DNA of 64,000 bases from Telluria aromaticivorans (GTDB lineage Bacteria > Pseudomonadota > Gammaproteobacteria > Burkholderiales > Burkholderiaceae_D), in the NCBI RefSeq assembly GCF_013003915.1, contig NZ_JABAIV010000004.1, positions 62,001 through 126,000 on the forward strand. The letters are read 5' to 3'. Both the position numbers and the translations under genes were made by a program. The notes beneath the pieces are model-generated. The model was not told where the DNA came from. It made no database searches and saw nothing but the letters and a program-made list of their open reading frames with translations. Position 1 is the stretch's first letter. Every line of letters starts with the position of its first letter. Below, one piece after another: positions 45,379 through 55,027 of the stretch.

Positions 45379-46476
45379 CTAGAGCGGCCGTACCCGCGCC
45401 AAATCAGGCTTGGCCACGAACTCCGCGAGTTCATCGCGCAAGCGCTGCCCCTCCCCCATCGCGCGCTGCCAGTCGCGGATGCGCGCGTCGTGGTCAAGCC
45501 CATGGAACTTGAAATCCGCCCGGTCCGGCAGCTTCCCACGCGGCAGGGTGCGCAGGAAGTCGTCCGACGGCGCGACGATCAGGACGTTGTCGAGCCAGCC
45601 GCGGTTGGCGCCGCGCGCGGCCCGGCGCCATGGGAAGCCCTTGTCGAGCCAGCCCGGCACGATGTGCTGCGTAAAATGCGGGTACAGCACCAGGTCGCCC
45701 TTCGCCTCCCCTGCCGCGCGCGCATAAGGCAAGGCCAGGTGGTAATCGATGATGCCGCCATCCCAGTAGCTGCCGGGTGGCGCTTCCGCGATGCCGGTCA
45801 CCGGTTTCATCAGGAGCGGCAAGGTGCCCGAGGCCAGCAGGCCGGCTGCCAGGTTGTCGCGCGTGAGCGATGAAAAATGGGTGGTGAAAGCATCGAAGCG
45901 CTCGCGCAGCCAGGGCGCTTGCGAACGCTGGTCGCCAATCACGACGCGTTCCAGCAGGCGCCCCAGCCAGTCGCGCGAGCCGGCATTGTGCAGCGCTGCC
46001 GCGGCAAACCCGCGTAGTTCCGCACGCGGATGCGCCGGTGCCGCCAGGCCACCTTTGCCGCGCACGGCCAGCAGGTGCAGCCGGTAGTGGGGGTGGCTGA
46101 CGATGTCGTCTTCGTGGCCGCGCACGAATTCGTTCAAAAGGCCCTGCACCACCTCGTTGATCTCGCCCTGGGTCGGCTTCTTGCTGGTGTAGCGCTGGCC
46201 CGCGTACAGCTCGCCCAGGCGCGCGAAGGCCTTGGCGGGGTCGCGCTGGCAGGCGGCGGCCATGCGCCAGGCGCCGATCGACGCGCCAATGAGGTCGCGC
46301 TCGCGCGGGGCAGAGGGCAGCCATTCGCCGAACATCCACTGGTCGAGCGCCTGGAAAATCAAGCCCTTCGGTCCGCCGGCGGCGGCCGGGACGATGGCGA
46401 TGTCCTGCGCGCGCAAGCCCTGCGCGCCGATCTGGGCCAGGGCCAGCGGCCCGGCATGGAATGTGAGTGCCTTCAT
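45379..46476 (-). CDS. Patatin-like phospholipase
   Basis: A 365-residue acyl hydrolase. The oxyanion loop AAGGPKGL (about 32-39), the nucleophile elbow GASIG with Ser66, and the catalytic Asp in DGGIIDYHL are present. It has no signal peptide. Patatin domains cleave acyl chains from lipids; secreted relatives such as ExoU are effectors, but this looks like a housekeeping form. The ATG at 46476 gives the family start; the longer frame adds low-quality sequence. Confidence 0.86.
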   Translation of the reverse strand: MKALTFHAGPLALAQIGAQGLRAQDIAIVPAAAGGPKGLIFQALDQWMFGEWLPSAPRERDLIGASIGAWRMAAACQRDPAKAFARLGELYAGQRYTSKKPTQGEINEVVQGLLNEFVRGHEDDIVSHPHYRLHLLAVRGKGGLAAPAHPRAELRGFAAAALHNAGSRDWLGRLLERVVIGDQRSQAPWLRERFDAFTTHFSSLTRDNLAAGLLASGTLPLLMKPVTGIAEAPPGSYWDGGIIDYHLALPYARAAGEAKGDLVLYPHFTQHIVPGWLDKGFPWRRAARGANRGWLDNVLIVAPSDDFLRTLPRGKLPDRADFKFHGLDHDARIRDWQRAMGEGQRLRDELAEFVAKPDLARVRPL

Positions 46477-46573
46477 GGACAAAATTATCGCAGGAAGATC
46501 GCACTTGCGCTGACTCAAGGGTGATGCGAGGGTGCTGCGTAACATGGATCGGTCGCTGTTCGCGGAGCCCGCC

Positions 46574-48421
46574 ATGCCGTTTCGACTTGCCCTGGTTTTC
46601 TTCCTGCTGTTCGGCTGCGGTTCGCTAGTGGCCAGCGCCACCAGCACCGATAGCACGGTCATCGTCGAGCGCTACCACCAGCACTTCACGGTCGACGCCG
46701 ACGGATCCTATGTGCTCGACGTCGAACTGGCCAAGAGCATCGCGACCAGTTCCGCCATCGATCTGCATGCCGAGCAGTTCATCAGTTTCAATGCTTCGCT
46801 CGACCAGATAGTGTCTGTCGAGGCCTGGACCGCCAAGGCCGATGGCCGCCGCGTGCCGGTCGCGCCTAGCCAGATCCGCGAGCAGAAGGAAGCCGCCTCC
46901 CAGGATGCGCCGATGTTCCAGGACACGCGCCTGAAAGTCGTCATCTTTCCCGACGTCGCGGTGGGCGACACGCTGAATTTGCGCTACCGGCTCCGGCGCC
47001 ATACGCCGCTGTTCCCCGGGCAATTCGAAGATTTCACGATCGCCCGCCCCTTCCGCACCAAGGACTTCCGGCTGACCTACGACTTGCCCTCCTCAATGCT
47101 GCTGCAAGCCGACGCGGTGGGCTTCGAGCGGGCACCTAGCGCCAGCCCACCTGGCCGGCGTCGCACGACCTGGCGCTATGTGGACGGCGACCACGACCGC
47201 ATCGAGCAAGGCTCGGTGAGCTATCTCGATTACGGCCGGCGCCTGGCCGTCACCACCTTCCCGGATTACGCCGCCTTCGCCCGCGCCTACCACTCCCGCG
47301 CCGCGACAGCTGCGATTCCTGACGCTGCCATCAGCAAGCTCGCGGCCGAGATCACGCAGGGCATCGTTGATCCGCGTGCGCGTGCGATCGCGCTGTCCGA
47401 CTGGGTCAGGCGCAACATCCGCTATGTCGCGGTCTATCTCGGCCCCGGCGGCGTGGTGCCGCATCCCGCACCGGCCGTGCTGGCCAACCGCTATGGCGAC
47501 TGCAAGGACCACGCGGCGCTGCTGCAGGCGCTGCTGGCCGCCGCCGGCATCCAGGGCAGCGCCGCGCTGGTCAACAGCGACGCCGCCTACCGCCTGCCGG
47601 CCGTGCCGACGCTCGGGGTGCTGAACCACGTGATCGTCTATGTGCCCCAGCTGCAGCTCTACTTCGACCCGACCGCGGCGACGGTGGCCGGCGGTTTCCT
47701 GCCACCCGGCCTGCTCGGCAAACCGGTCGTGCTGGCCGACAGCGGCGCGTTCGCCGTGACGCCGGTCTTCCAGCGGGCACGCAGCCGCACGCTCACGCGC
47801 TTCGATATCGCGCGCGACGGCAGCAGCCGCTTTCACGTGGCGCGCACCAGCGGCGGCGCCATTGCGGAACCCTACCGGCAGGCGGTGCGCGCCACGCCGC
47901 AGGGCGAGCGCGAGCGCTTCGTGCGGCGCATGCTGGCCGGCCTGGGGCAGACAGGCGACGGCCTGCTCGAGCCGGGCGAGCTCGATGCGCCCTCGAGCGA
48001 TTACACGCTGGCGTTTTCAGGGGAAACCAACGGCTTCGTGCACCTGCCCGGCCCGGTCGCGCTGTCCACCACCTACAATTTCTGGGGCGGCCTGGGCGAT
48101 GTGCTGTTCGAGCTGGGACGCGAGCCGGAGCGGCGCCAGGACTTCGTCTGTCCCGCCATCGACGCCGAGGACGAGCTGCGTTACCGGCTGCCGGCAAAAA
48201 CACGCGTGCTTGCGCTACCGAAACCGCTGGTGGTCGACGATGGCAGGTTCTATTACCGTTCGCAATATGCGCGGCAGGGCGATGCGGTGGTGGTAAAGCG
48301 GCGCCTGCAATTCAGGCATACAGCGGCAACCTGCACCCCGGACGACTACCGCGTCATGCGGCCGGCGCTGGAGCGCATGATGCGCGACCTGCGCGGCCAG
48401 GTGGTGGTGCAAGGGCGCTAG
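46574..48421 (+). CDS. DUF3857 and transglutaminase-like secreted protein
   Basis: A 615-residue protein with an N-terminal signal sequence (MPFRLALVFFLLFGCGSLVASA), a DUF3857 beta domain (about 30-240) and a transglutaminase-like core. The triad is visible: Cys in RYGDCKDHAALL, His in LNHVIVY and Asp in [10 protein letters not shown] lies seven bases before the ATG at 46574. It is periplasmic or surface-bound; substrate unknown. Confidence 0.88.
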   Translation: MPFRLALVFFLLFGCGSLVASATSTDSTVIVERYHQHFTVDADGSYVLDVELAKSIATSSAIDLHAEQFISFNASLDQIVSVEAWTAKADGRRVPVAPSQIREQKEAASQDAPMFQDTRLKVVIFPDVAVGDTLNLRYRLRRHTPLFPGQFEDFTIARPFRTKDFRLTYDLPSSMLLQADAVGFERAPSASPPGRRRTTWRYVDGDHDRIEQGSVSYLDYGRRLAVTTFPDYAAFARAYHSRAATAAIPDAAISKLAAEITQGIVDPRARAIALSDWVRRNIRYVAVYLGPGGVVPHPAPAVLANRYGDCKDHAALLQALLAAAGIQGSAALVNSDAAYRLPAVPTLGVLNHVIVYVPQLQLYFDPTAATVAGGFLPPGLLGKPVVLADSGAFAVTPVFQRARSRTLTRFDIARDGSSRFHVARTSGGAIAEPYRQAVRATPQGERERFVRRMLAGLGQTGDGLLEPGELDAPSSDYTLAFSGETNGFVHLPGPVALSTTYNFWGGLGDVLFELGREPERRQDFVCPAIDAEDELRYRLPAKTRVLALPKPLVVDDGRFYYRSQYARQGDAVVVKRRLQFRHTAATCTPDDYRVMRPALERMMRDLRGQVVVQGR

Positions 48422-48438
48422 CGCCGGTGTGACTACAC

Positions 48439-49023
48439 TCAGGCAGTATGCAACTGCATGGTCGCCGTATCCATCTTGCCTTCGCAGACCAGCGGGATGA
48501 TGCGCAGGCTCTTGTCGATCGATTCCTCGATCAGCACCTGCTCTTCGCGGCGCGGGCGGTGCAGCACGAAGTCGGCCACGCCCTGCTGCAGGTTCAGGCT
48601 GCGCGGATGGCCGATGCCGAGGCGCAGGCGCCAGTAGTCCTGGGTGCCGAGCGCGGAGGTGATGTCCTTCAGGCCGTTATGCCCCCCGGAGGAACCGCCC
48701 TTCTTCAGCTTGGCCACGCCCGGCAACATGTCGAGCTCGTCGTGCACGACCAGCACTTCATCCGGATTGATTTTATAGAAGCGCGCCAGCGCGCCGACCG
48801 ACTGGCCGGAGCGGTTCATGTAGGTCAGCGGCTCCAGCAGCCAGACTTCGTTGCCCGCGATCCGGGTCTTCGCGACCAGGGCGTTGAAGCGGGTCTCGCG
48901 CTGCAGGCGGCAGCCCGGCAGCGAATTGGCCAGGTTGTCGACCAGCCAGAAGCCGGCGTTGTGGCGGGTTTGTTCGTATTCCGGGCCCGGGTTGCCGAGG
49001 CCGACGATCAGTCGGATGGACAT
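48439..49023 (-). CDS. pth: Pth, peptidyl-tRNA hydrolase
   Basis: A 194-residue enzyme that frees peptides from stalled tRNA. VGLGNPG at the start, RHNAGFW with the catalytic His, KPLTYMN-like [10 protein letters not shown], and HDELDMLPG with the key Asp are intact. The ATG at 49023 matches the family start. Confidence 0.97.
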   Translation of the reverse strand: MSIRLIVGLGNPGPEYEQTRHNAGFWLVDNLANSLPGCRLQRETRFNALVAKTRIAGNEVWLLEPLTYMNRSGQSVGALARFYKINPDEVLVVHDELDMLPGVAKLKKGGSSGGHNGLKDITSALGTQDYWRLRLGIGHPRSLNLQQGVADFVLHRPRREEQVLIEESIDKSLRIIPLVCEGKMDTATMQLHTA

Positions 49024-49090
49024 GCGTAGTTTTGATTCTTGGAAAAACAGGATTATCGCTGAAAAACGTCGGGACAAGCGTCCGCCGTTC

Positions 49091-49260
49091 GTAGGGTGGG
49101 GGGCTCTACCCGGAAGATGCCCGGTGTTACCGTGGCCGCCGCCCGCGCGTTCAAACCAGGGCAAGGCTGCCTGGGCGTCTGCTCATCCAATGATTGAACG
49201 CGCGGGCGGCGGTGATGGTTCAGGCTGCTCGGATTACCCGGGAAGAGCCGCCCACCCTAC
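49091..49260. repeat. GTAG-type palindromic repeat pair copy 6 (degenerate long form)
   Basis: The outer ends GTAGGGTGGG and GCCGCCCACCCTAC are kept, as are CGCGCGTTCAAA and ATTGAACGCGCGGGCGG, but the inner palindromes are damaged. It lies between the pth start and the rplY terminator. Confidence 0.75.
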
Positions 49261-49261
49261 G

Positions 49262-49303
49262 AAAAACAAAAAACCCGCCGGGGCAAGCCGCGGCGGGTTT
49301 TTG
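49262..49303 (-). terminator. Intrinsic terminator of rplY
   Basis: A perfect ten-base-pair stem (49271-49280 with 49291-49300) is followed on the minus strand by TTTTTTGTTTTT. Confidence 0.9.
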
Positions 49304-49340
49304 TTTCTTCGCACCGCTTGCGCGGCGCTACAAGAAGATA

Positions 49341-49928
49341 TTACTCAGCAGCTGCTTCAGCCGACACGGCGCCGCGTGGAATCGACGAGGTGACGATGGT
49401 CAGGTTCTGGCCGTGGGTCAGCGCGGTCACGCCTTCTGGCAGGACCAGGTCGTTCGTGTGGATCGACTGGCCGGCTTCCAGCTTGCTCAGGTCGACTTCG
49501 ATGAACTCAGGCAGCTTGCCTGGCAGGCAGGACACGTCCAGCTCGTTCAGCACGTGCGAGATGACAGCTGCGCTCAGCTTGACAGCTGGCGAGGTCTCGG
49601 CGTTGATGAAGTGCAGGGCGACCTTGGTGTGGATCTTTTGCGATGCATCGACGCGCTGGAAGTCAGCGTGCAGGACCAGTTGCTTGTATGCGTGCATCTG
49701 GAAGTCACGCAGCAGGACTTGCTGGGTGGCGCCTTCGATTTCGAGGTCCAGCACGGAACCGTGGAACGCTTCTTTCTTCAGCGCGTGCCACAGGGCGTTG
49801 CCGTCCAGGGTGATCAGGACTGGGGCAGCGGTGCCGCCGTAGATGATGCCTGGGGTCTGGCCAGCCTTGCGCAGGCGGCGGCTCGCTCCGGTGCCCTGCA
49901 GGGTGCGGTTGGTTGCAACAACTTTCAT
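49341..49928 (-). CDS. rplY: 50S ribosomal protein L25 (long CTC form)
   Basis: A 195-residue L25/TL5/CTC protein. The N-terminal 5S-rRNA-binding domain ([21 protein letters not shown]) and the C-terminal beta domain of general-stress type are both present. TTGGAG is eight bases before the ATG at 49928. Confidence 0.96.
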   Translation of the reverse strand: MKVVATNRTLQGTGASRRLRKAGQTPGIIYGGTAAPVLITLDGNALWHALKKEAFHGSVLDLEIEGATQQVLLRDFQMHAYKQLVLHADFQRVDASQKIHTKVALHFINAETSPAVKLSAAVISHVLNELDVSCLPGKLPEFIEVDLSKLEAGQSIHTNDLVLPEGVTALTHGQNLTIVTSSIPRGAVSAEAAAE

Positions 49929-50110
49929 GTGAAACTCCAAGTATATAGGGGTCCGAATGCCGGAACAGGTGTGCCGGCCCGGTAACCCAGTTGTGGTGAC
50001 CACCCCCGCGACCAGGGGCAGTCATGAATGAGCGCCAACTGCGCGCTCAAGAATTACTGTCGTTGGGCACTGACATATGCCCAGGATTCTGTACAACCCG
50101 AGATAGTACA

Positions 50111-50144
50111 ACGGCGCGCCGGCTTTTGAGCCAGGGCGCGCCGT
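50111..50144. other. Strong hairpin between prs and rplY
   Basis: A ten-base-pair stem (ACGGCGCGCC with GGCGCGCCGT) topped by GGCT/AGCC with a TTTG loop. No T run follows on either strand, so it may be a Rho-assisted terminator, RNase barrier or attenuator. Confidence 0.55.
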
Positions 50145-50164
50145 AAAAACAGGTGCGGTGTTGC

Positions 50165-51115
50165 TTATTCGGCGAACAGCGAAATCACCGAGTCGCCCTT
50201 GACGATGCGCTTGAAGGTCTCGGCCAGCAGTGGTGCGCTGGTGAGCTGGCGGATCTTGGTGCAGGCGGCGCCGGCTGCGCTCAGCGGGATGGTGTCCGTG
50301 ACGACCAGCTCGTCGAGCGGCGAATTGTTGATGCGGTCGATTGCCGGACCCGACAGAACAGGGTGCGTGCAGTAAGCGACCACTTTCTTGGCGCCGCGCT
50401 CTTTCAGCACTTCGGCAGCCTTGGTCAGCGTGCCGGCGGTGTCGACCATGTCATCCATGATCACGCAGTTGCGGCCTTCGACTTCACCGATGATGTTCAT
50501 GACTTCCGACACGTTCGCCTTCGGGCGGCGCTTGTCGATGATCGCCAGGTCGCAGCCGAGGCGCTTGGCCAGGGCGCGCGCGCGCACCACGCCACCGACG
50601 TCGGGCGACACGACCAGCAGGTCGTCGTAGTTGCGCTTCTGCAGGTCGCCCAGCAGGATCGGCGATGCGTAGATATTGTCGACCGGGATATCGAAGAAGC
50701 CCTGGATCTGGTCAGCGTGCAGGTCCATGATCAGGACGCGCTCCACCCCGGCTTCTTCCAGCATGTTGGCGACGACTTTGGCCGAGATCGCGACACGCGC
50801 CGAACGCGGGCGGCGGTCCTGGCGGGCGTAACCGAAATACGGGATGGCGGCGGTGATGCGGCCTGCCGATGCACGCTTGAGCGCGTCAACCATCAGGATG
50901 ATTTCCATCAGGTTGTCGTTGGTCGGTGCGCAGGTCGATTGCAGGACGAAGACGTCTTTACCGCGGACGTTCTCGTTGATTTCGACCATGACTTCGCCGT
51001 CCGAGAATTTCGAAACGACTGCTTTGCCGAGTGGAATGCCGAGGTTCTTAGCGACCCCCTCTGCTAGTGCCGGATTGGCATTGCCGGTAAAAACCATCAG
51101 GTTTTCGTAAGCCAT
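50165..51115 (-). CDS. prs: Prs, ribose-phosphate pyrophosphokinase
   Basis: A 316-residue PRPP synthetase supplying nucleotide, His and Trp synthesis. The class I motifs [29 protein letters not shown] and the PRPP loop [13 protein letters not shown] are intact. The ATG at 51115 is the family start. It follows tRNA-Gln and a terminator. Confidence 0.97.
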   Translation of the reverse strand: MAYENLMVFTGNANPALAEGVAKNLGIPLGKAVVSKFSDGEVMVEINENVRGKDVFVLQSTCAPTNDNLMEIILMVDALKRASAGRITAAIPYFGYARQDRRPRSARVAISAKVVANMLEEAGVERVLIMDLHADQIQGFFDIPVDNIYASPILLGDLQKRNYDDLLVVSPDVGGVVRARALAKRLGCDLAIIDKRRPKANVSEVMNIIGEVEGRNCVIMDDMVDTAGTLTKAAEVLKERGAKKVVAYCTHPVLSGPAIDRINNSPLDELVVTDTIPLSAAGAACTKIRQLTSAPLLAETFKRIVKGDSVISLFAE

Positions 51116-51151
51116 GGAGGAAAGTCCCAAGAGATAGAAGAGTTGACACTT

Positions 51152-51184
51152 GAAAAACAATCAGCCGGCTGAACCGGCTGATTA
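51152..51184 (-). terminator. Intrinsic terminator of tRNA-Gln
   Basis: A ten-base-pair stem (51159-51168 with 51174-51183) is followed on the minus strand by GTTTTTC. It separates the tRNA from prs. Confidence 0.85.
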
Positions 51185-51273
51185 TTGACGACGATGCGTT
51201 GCCGATGCTCGCGGAGCATTGCACCGCTGTTTTTACCCGCTGGACGCTGTGGCATCGACAGCCGGGAAAACTT

Positions 51274-51350
51274 TGGCAGGGGAACAAGGATTCGAACCTT
51301 GGTATGCCGGAATCAAAATCCGGTGCCTTAACCAGCTTGGCGATTCCCCT
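51274..51350 (-). tRNA. tRNA-Gln (anticodon TTG)
   Basis: Read on the minus strand: acceptor AGGGGAA pairs with TTCCCCT; the D arm is GCCAAGCTGGTTAAGGC; the anticodon stem CCGGA/TCCGG carries loop TTTTGAT with anticodon TTG; the T arm is CAAGG-TTCGAAT-CCTTG; CCA is encoded. A promoter precedes it and a terminator follows. Its place between ispE and prs is typical for the group. Confidence 0.97.
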
Positions 51351-51385
51351 ACACGACTGCACTTGCTTGCCGTTACATTCTGCGT

Positions 51386-51414
51386 ATTTTAACGCCTAAC
51401 GTCGCGACAGGCAA
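51386..51414 (-). promoter_or_regulatory. Sigma-70 promoter of tRNA-Gln
   Basis: On the minus strand, -35 TTGCCT (51409-51414) and -10 TAAAAT (51386-51391) are 17 bases apart, about 35 bases before the tRNA 5' end. Confidence 0.75.
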
Positions 51415-51430
51415 AATTTTATTCCATAAC

Positions 51431-52318
51431 TCACTGATTCTGCAAGAGCGATTTCATCGGATGCCTCGACAGCGAATGTGCTTTCCAAGCCCGCCAAGTA
51501 CCTGGCACAAGGGCCACCACCTGGTCAGCTTCACGCTCGCTGGAGAACGCGCAAAACACACACGCCCCGGAGCCAGTCATCCTGGCATCGCCATGCCTGC
51601 CCAACCATTCTACCGCCTGAGCTACCGGCGGGAACAGGCGCTCAGCCACGTCCTGCAAATCATTCTTCCCGAAACCACGATGCTTGCCTGAAACTTCGTA
51701 GCTGCTGGAAAAGTCCGATATTATGACCCGCCCAGTATCCCTTGTCAAATCCGGCGCCGAAAATATTGCCGGGGTCGGTACTGCGACGCCCGGTTCGATA
51801 ATGACATACCAGCAGTCGGGGCCGCGCACAGGCAGCAAGCGCTCGCCGACGCCCTCGGCGAAGGCGGTCTCGCCGAACAGGAAGAACGGGATGTCGGCGC
51901 CCAGCGGCAGGCCGAGATCCATCAACTCCTGCTGCGACAATCCAGCCTGCCACAGGCGGTTGGCCGCCATCAGCGCGGTGGCCGCATCCGACGACCCTCC
52001 TCCCAGCCCGCCACCCATCGGCAGGATCTTTTCCACGGCCACGTCGATGCCCGGCGGCAGGCGGCCGTGGCGGCGCGCGTATTCCGCCTGCAACAGGCGC
52101 AGCGCGCGCACGATCAGGTCCTGGTCGGCCGGCACGCCCGGCACCTCGGTCGTGCGCACGATGAGCTCATCGTCGCGCAGGTCGAAATGCAGGGTGTCGG
52201 CGCGGTCGACCAGCTGGAACACGCTTTGCAGCAGGTGGTAGCCGTCGGCGCGGCGGCCGACGACGTGCAGGAACAAATTGAGCTTGGCCGGAGCCGGGCA
52301 ATCGTGCAGCGAACGCAT
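51431..52318 (-). CDS. ispE: IspE, 4-diphosphocytidyl-2-C-methyl-D-erythritol kinase
   Basis: A 295-residue GHMP kinase of the MEP isoprenoid route. The N-terminal PAPAKLNLFLHVVGRRADGYH and the ATP loop PMGGGLGGGSSDAAT are diagnostic; GSGACVF closes the fold. It lies between lolB and tRNA-Gln, the standard order in gamma- and betaproteobacteria. Confidence 0.96.
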   Translation of the reverse strand: MRSLHDCPAPAKLNLFLHVVGRRADGYHLLQSVFQLVDRADTLHFDLRDDELIVRTTEVPGVPADQDLIVRALRLLQAEYARRHGRLPPGIDVAVEKILPMGGGLGGGSSDAATALMAANRLWQAGLSQQELMDLGLPLGADIPFFLFGETAFAEGVGERLLPVRGPDCWYVIIEPGVAVPTPAIFSAPDLTRDTGRVIISDFSSSYEVSGKHRGFGKNDLQDVAERLFPPVAQAVEWLGRHGDARMTGSGACVFCAFSSEREADQVVALVPGTWRAWKAHSLSRHPMKSLLQNQ

Positions 52319-52324
52319 GCGGTC

Positions 52325-52924
52325 TTACCCCTGCCCTGCCGGGTTCACGACGATGCGGATCGACAGGTCCTGGATATCGCCTGCCGCGGCGCGCTCGGCA
52401 TGGATCACGCGCGGCGCCGGCTGGGCCGCATCGGCATTTTGCCACTCGACGAAGCGCAGTCGCCAGCCGTCGCGCGTGGTCACGCTGTTATGCGCGGGCG
52501 AAGCCGAGAAGCGCTGCCCGCCGGCATCCACCGCATAGCCCTGCAGCCAGTCGCGCAGGCCCGAGACCGGCAGCGGCCAGCCCAGCGCCTGCTGGGTCAG
52601 CCCGTCGATGTCGGTCGCGCTCACCGGCGCCCGGCCGGCCTGGGTGAGGGTGGCCGAACCGGGCGTGACGGCGATGGTCGCCACGGTTTGCCCCAGCGGC
52701 GACACCAGCTCGACGTCGACATGTCCCGGGCGCTGCGCCCAGCTGAAATTGCCGTTCAGCGATTCGGTCTTGCCATCCTTCTGGTAGTTGACCGCCAGGC
52801 GGCCATTCAGGTCGATGCTGTCGCGGTAAGCGCCGACGGTGGCGACATTGGTGCTGGTGGTGGCGCAGCCGGTGAGGATGGTGGCGGCGAGGGCGAGCAG
52901 GGTCAGGCGTCTGGTGATTGGCAT
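52325..52924 (-). CDS. lolB: LolB, outer-membrane lipoprotein receptor
   Basis: A 199-residue lipoprotein with lipobox LTGC (Cys near residue 20) and the LolB beta-barrel-like domain (NGRLAVNYQKDGK, NGNFSWAQRPGHVDVEL, GWPLPVSGLRDWLQGY). It accepts lipoproteins from LolA and inserts them in the outer membrane. The ATG at 52924 gives the natural signal sequence. It is six bases from ispE. Confidence 0.94.
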   Translation of the reverse strand: MPITRRLTLLALAATILTGCATTSTNVATVGAYRDSIDLNGRLAVNYQKDGKTESLNGNFSWAQRPGHVDVELVSPLGQTVATIAVTPGSATLTQAGRAPVSATDIDGLTQQALGWPLPVSGLRDWLQGYAVDAGGQRFSASPAHNSVTTRDGWRLRFVEWQNADAAQPAPRVIHAERAAAGDIQDLSIRIVVNPAGQG

Positions 52925-52945
52925 TGATGAAAAAGTCAGGTGTTC

Positions 52946-53051
52946 GTAGGGCGGGCGGGTTTCCCGCCCACGCGGTGATAACAATCGGTTGATATATCGC
53001 GGCGATGCCGGCGCCCGTTGAACGCGCGGGCGGGAAACCCGCCCACCCTAC
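52946..53051. repeat. GTAG-type palindromic repeat pair copy 7
   Basis: Left unit GTAGGGCGGGCGGG, TTT, CCCGCCCACGCG; right unit TTGAACGCGCGGGCGGG, AAA, CCCGCCCACCCTAC. It lies between the TPR gene and lolB, which are on the same strand, so it falls inside a probable operon. Confidence 0.85.
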
Positions 53052-53080
53052 AAAGGCGGCCAATGCAAAGCTGGATTATT

Positions 53081-54913
53081 TCACAAGGTCTGCCGCAGCC
53101 GCGCCAGCGTGCTGCGCAGCGTATCGTTCTGCGGATCCTTGGCGCGCGCCTCACGCCACAATTGTTGGGCATCCGCCTGCCTGCCCTTCTGGAACAGCAC
53201 CTCGCCAAGGTGCACCGCGATTTCCGGGTCGCGCCGCAGCGCATAGGCCTGGCGCAGGTATTTTTCCGCCTCGTCGAGCTTGCCCAGGCGGTACTGCACC
53301 CAGCCCATGCTGTCCATGATGAAGGGGTCGCCCGGCGCCATCGCGAGCGCCTTGCCTATCAACTCGTGGGCTTCCTGCAGGCGGATGTTGCGCTCGGCCA
53401 GCGAATAGCCAAGGGCGTTGTAGGCATGGTGGTTGTCCGGCGCCAGCGCCATCACCTCGCGCAGCACCTTTTCCATTACCTCGACCCGGCCGATCTTTTC
53501 GGCCAGCAGCGCGAAGTCGTACAGCAGGTCGGGATTCTTCGGGAAGCGCTGGGCGGCCGCTTCCATCAGCGTGTACGCCTCGAGCACCTGGCCGGCATCG
53601 CGCAGCAGCTGCGATTCGGCCACCGCCACCTGGGCCTGCTGCACCGGCTCGGCGGGTTTCAGGCTGGCCAGCAGCTGGCGTCCACCGGCCAGGTCGCCGC
53701 CCTTCGCCAGCAGGCCTGCGCGGCGCAGCTGGGCGCTGAACAACAGTTGCGGCTCGGTGCCGGCCGGGACTTTCTCTAGCCACTTCAGCGCGCCGGGATA
53801 GTCGCCGCGGTCTTCGGCCAGTTGCGCCAGGATCAAGAGCGCGCGGGTCGGGTCGCGGTCGTCTTCCGGGTTACGGCCGAGGATCTCGACAAAGCGAGTG
53901 AAATAGGTTTCGGCGGCCTTGGCGTCGTTCATCTGGCTGGCCAGCACGCCCAGCGCATACAGGTTGCCGGCATCGTCGGGCCTGGCCTTGAGCAGGGCTT
54001 CGAACTGGGCCCGCGCCTGCGGGAACTGCTTCTGGTTGACCAGGACGCGAGCATGGGCGGCGCGCACTTCGCGCGCTTCCGGATGCTGTTTCAGGAAGGC
54101 TTCCAGCATCGGCGCCACCTTGGCGTCGTCTTCCAGCACCTGGGCCATCATCAGCATGGCGATTTCGGAGTCGGGCTTGGCCGCCAGCGCCGCCTGCGCC
54201 TCGCGCACGGCCGCACCCTTGTCGGCGCGGGCCAGGGCCGCCTGGGCGCGCACGATGTGGGCTTCCAGGGTGCCGTTATAGGGGGTAACGATGCGCTCGA
54301 GCATGGCGGCCGCCGCGTCCTTGTCCTTGGCGCGGCCGAGCAGCTGCTGGATCTGGAACATCAGCACGCCCCGGTTCTTTTCCGGGGCGGCCTTCAGGCG
54401 CTCGGCGAAGATCGGCTCGACTTCGGCGATGGCGTCCGAGGTGACCACCATGCCGACGAAATACTGGGTTGCCTCGTCGGAGGCCGGATCGAGCTCGCGC
54501 CACAGGCGCACGGCGGCCAGGGTGTCGTCGGGCTGGCGCGCAGTGACCGCCATCTCGGCCGCGCGGCGCGCCAGGCGCGGGTCGCGGGTCTGCTGGGCCA
54601 GCGACAGCATGGTGAGGTAGGGGCCCTGCCAGTCGCCCTTGCGGAATGCGAACTCGGCCTTAAGTAGCTGGTTCAGCATGCTGCTGGTCAGTTCGACCTT
54701 GGGCAGGCGCGCCTCGACCTCGGCCCGGAGTTTCGCTTCGAGCTCTTCGGCGCTCTCCGTAGCCGCCGCCGTGTCGTCCTGTTCCTGCCCGAGCGGGATG
54801 TCGGCGCCCGCCGCCAGCGCGGCGCTGGACGCCACCGCCGGCTGCTGTGTGGGCGCGACAGCGCACGCCGCCAGGATGCTGGAGAGGGTTACAATAACGA
54901 AAGCGTTTTTCAA
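53081..54913 (-). CDS. TPR-repeat lipoprotein
   Basis: A 610-residue protein starting at a TTG codon (KNAFVIVTLSSILAAC), with a lipobox LAAC at about residue 17 and an AGGA seven bases upstream. The rest is an array of tetratricopeptide helices (from about residue 80), including a clear C-terminal pair NPDLLYDFALLAEKIGRVE and DPFIMDSMGWVQYRLGKLDEAEKYLRQAY. No ATG fits the signal sequence, and the open frame reads further upstream through mutM's leader, so the TTG start matters. In related genomes this gene precedes lolB. It is likely an envelope scaffold; partners unknown. Confidence 0.87.
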   Translation of the reverse strand: MKNAFVIVTLSSILAACAVAPTQQPAVASSAALAAGADIPLGQEQDDTAAATESAEELEAKLRAEVEARLPKVELTSSMLNQLLKAEFAFRKGDWQGPYLTMLSLAQQTRDPRLARRAAEMAVTARQPDDTLAAVRLWRELDPASDEATQYFVGMVVTSDAIAEVEPIFAERLKAAPEKNRGVLMFQIQQLLGRAKDKDAAAAMLERIVTPYNGTLEAHIVRAQAALARADKGAAVREAQAALAAKPDSEIAMLMMAQVLEDDAKVAPMLEAFLKQHPEAREVRAAHARVLVNQKQFPQARAQFEALLKARPDDAGNLYALGVLASQMNDAKAAETYFTRFVEILGRNPEDDRDPTRALLILAQLAEDRGDYPGALKWLEKVPAGTEPQLLFSAQLRRAGLLAKGGDLAGGRQLLASLKPAEPVQQAQVAVAESQLLRDAGQVLEAYTLMEAAAQRFPKNPDLLYDFALLAEKIGRVEVMEKVLREVMALAPDNHHAYNALGYSLAERNIRLQEAHELIGKALAMAPGDPFIMDSMGWVQYRLGKLDEAEKYLRQAYALRRDPEIAVHLGEVLFQKGRQADAQQLWREARAKDPQNDTLRSTLARLRQTL

Positions 54914-55027
54914 GGCAAATCCTGTGTTCTGGGTGTCGTCTGATTCTACGCTCAAGCGTGGTCCCGCGTGCACTGGAGCGCAGTTGCCGTTAGTCGCTTT
55001 CCAAGAATTGTCACCGAATTCCTCCCC

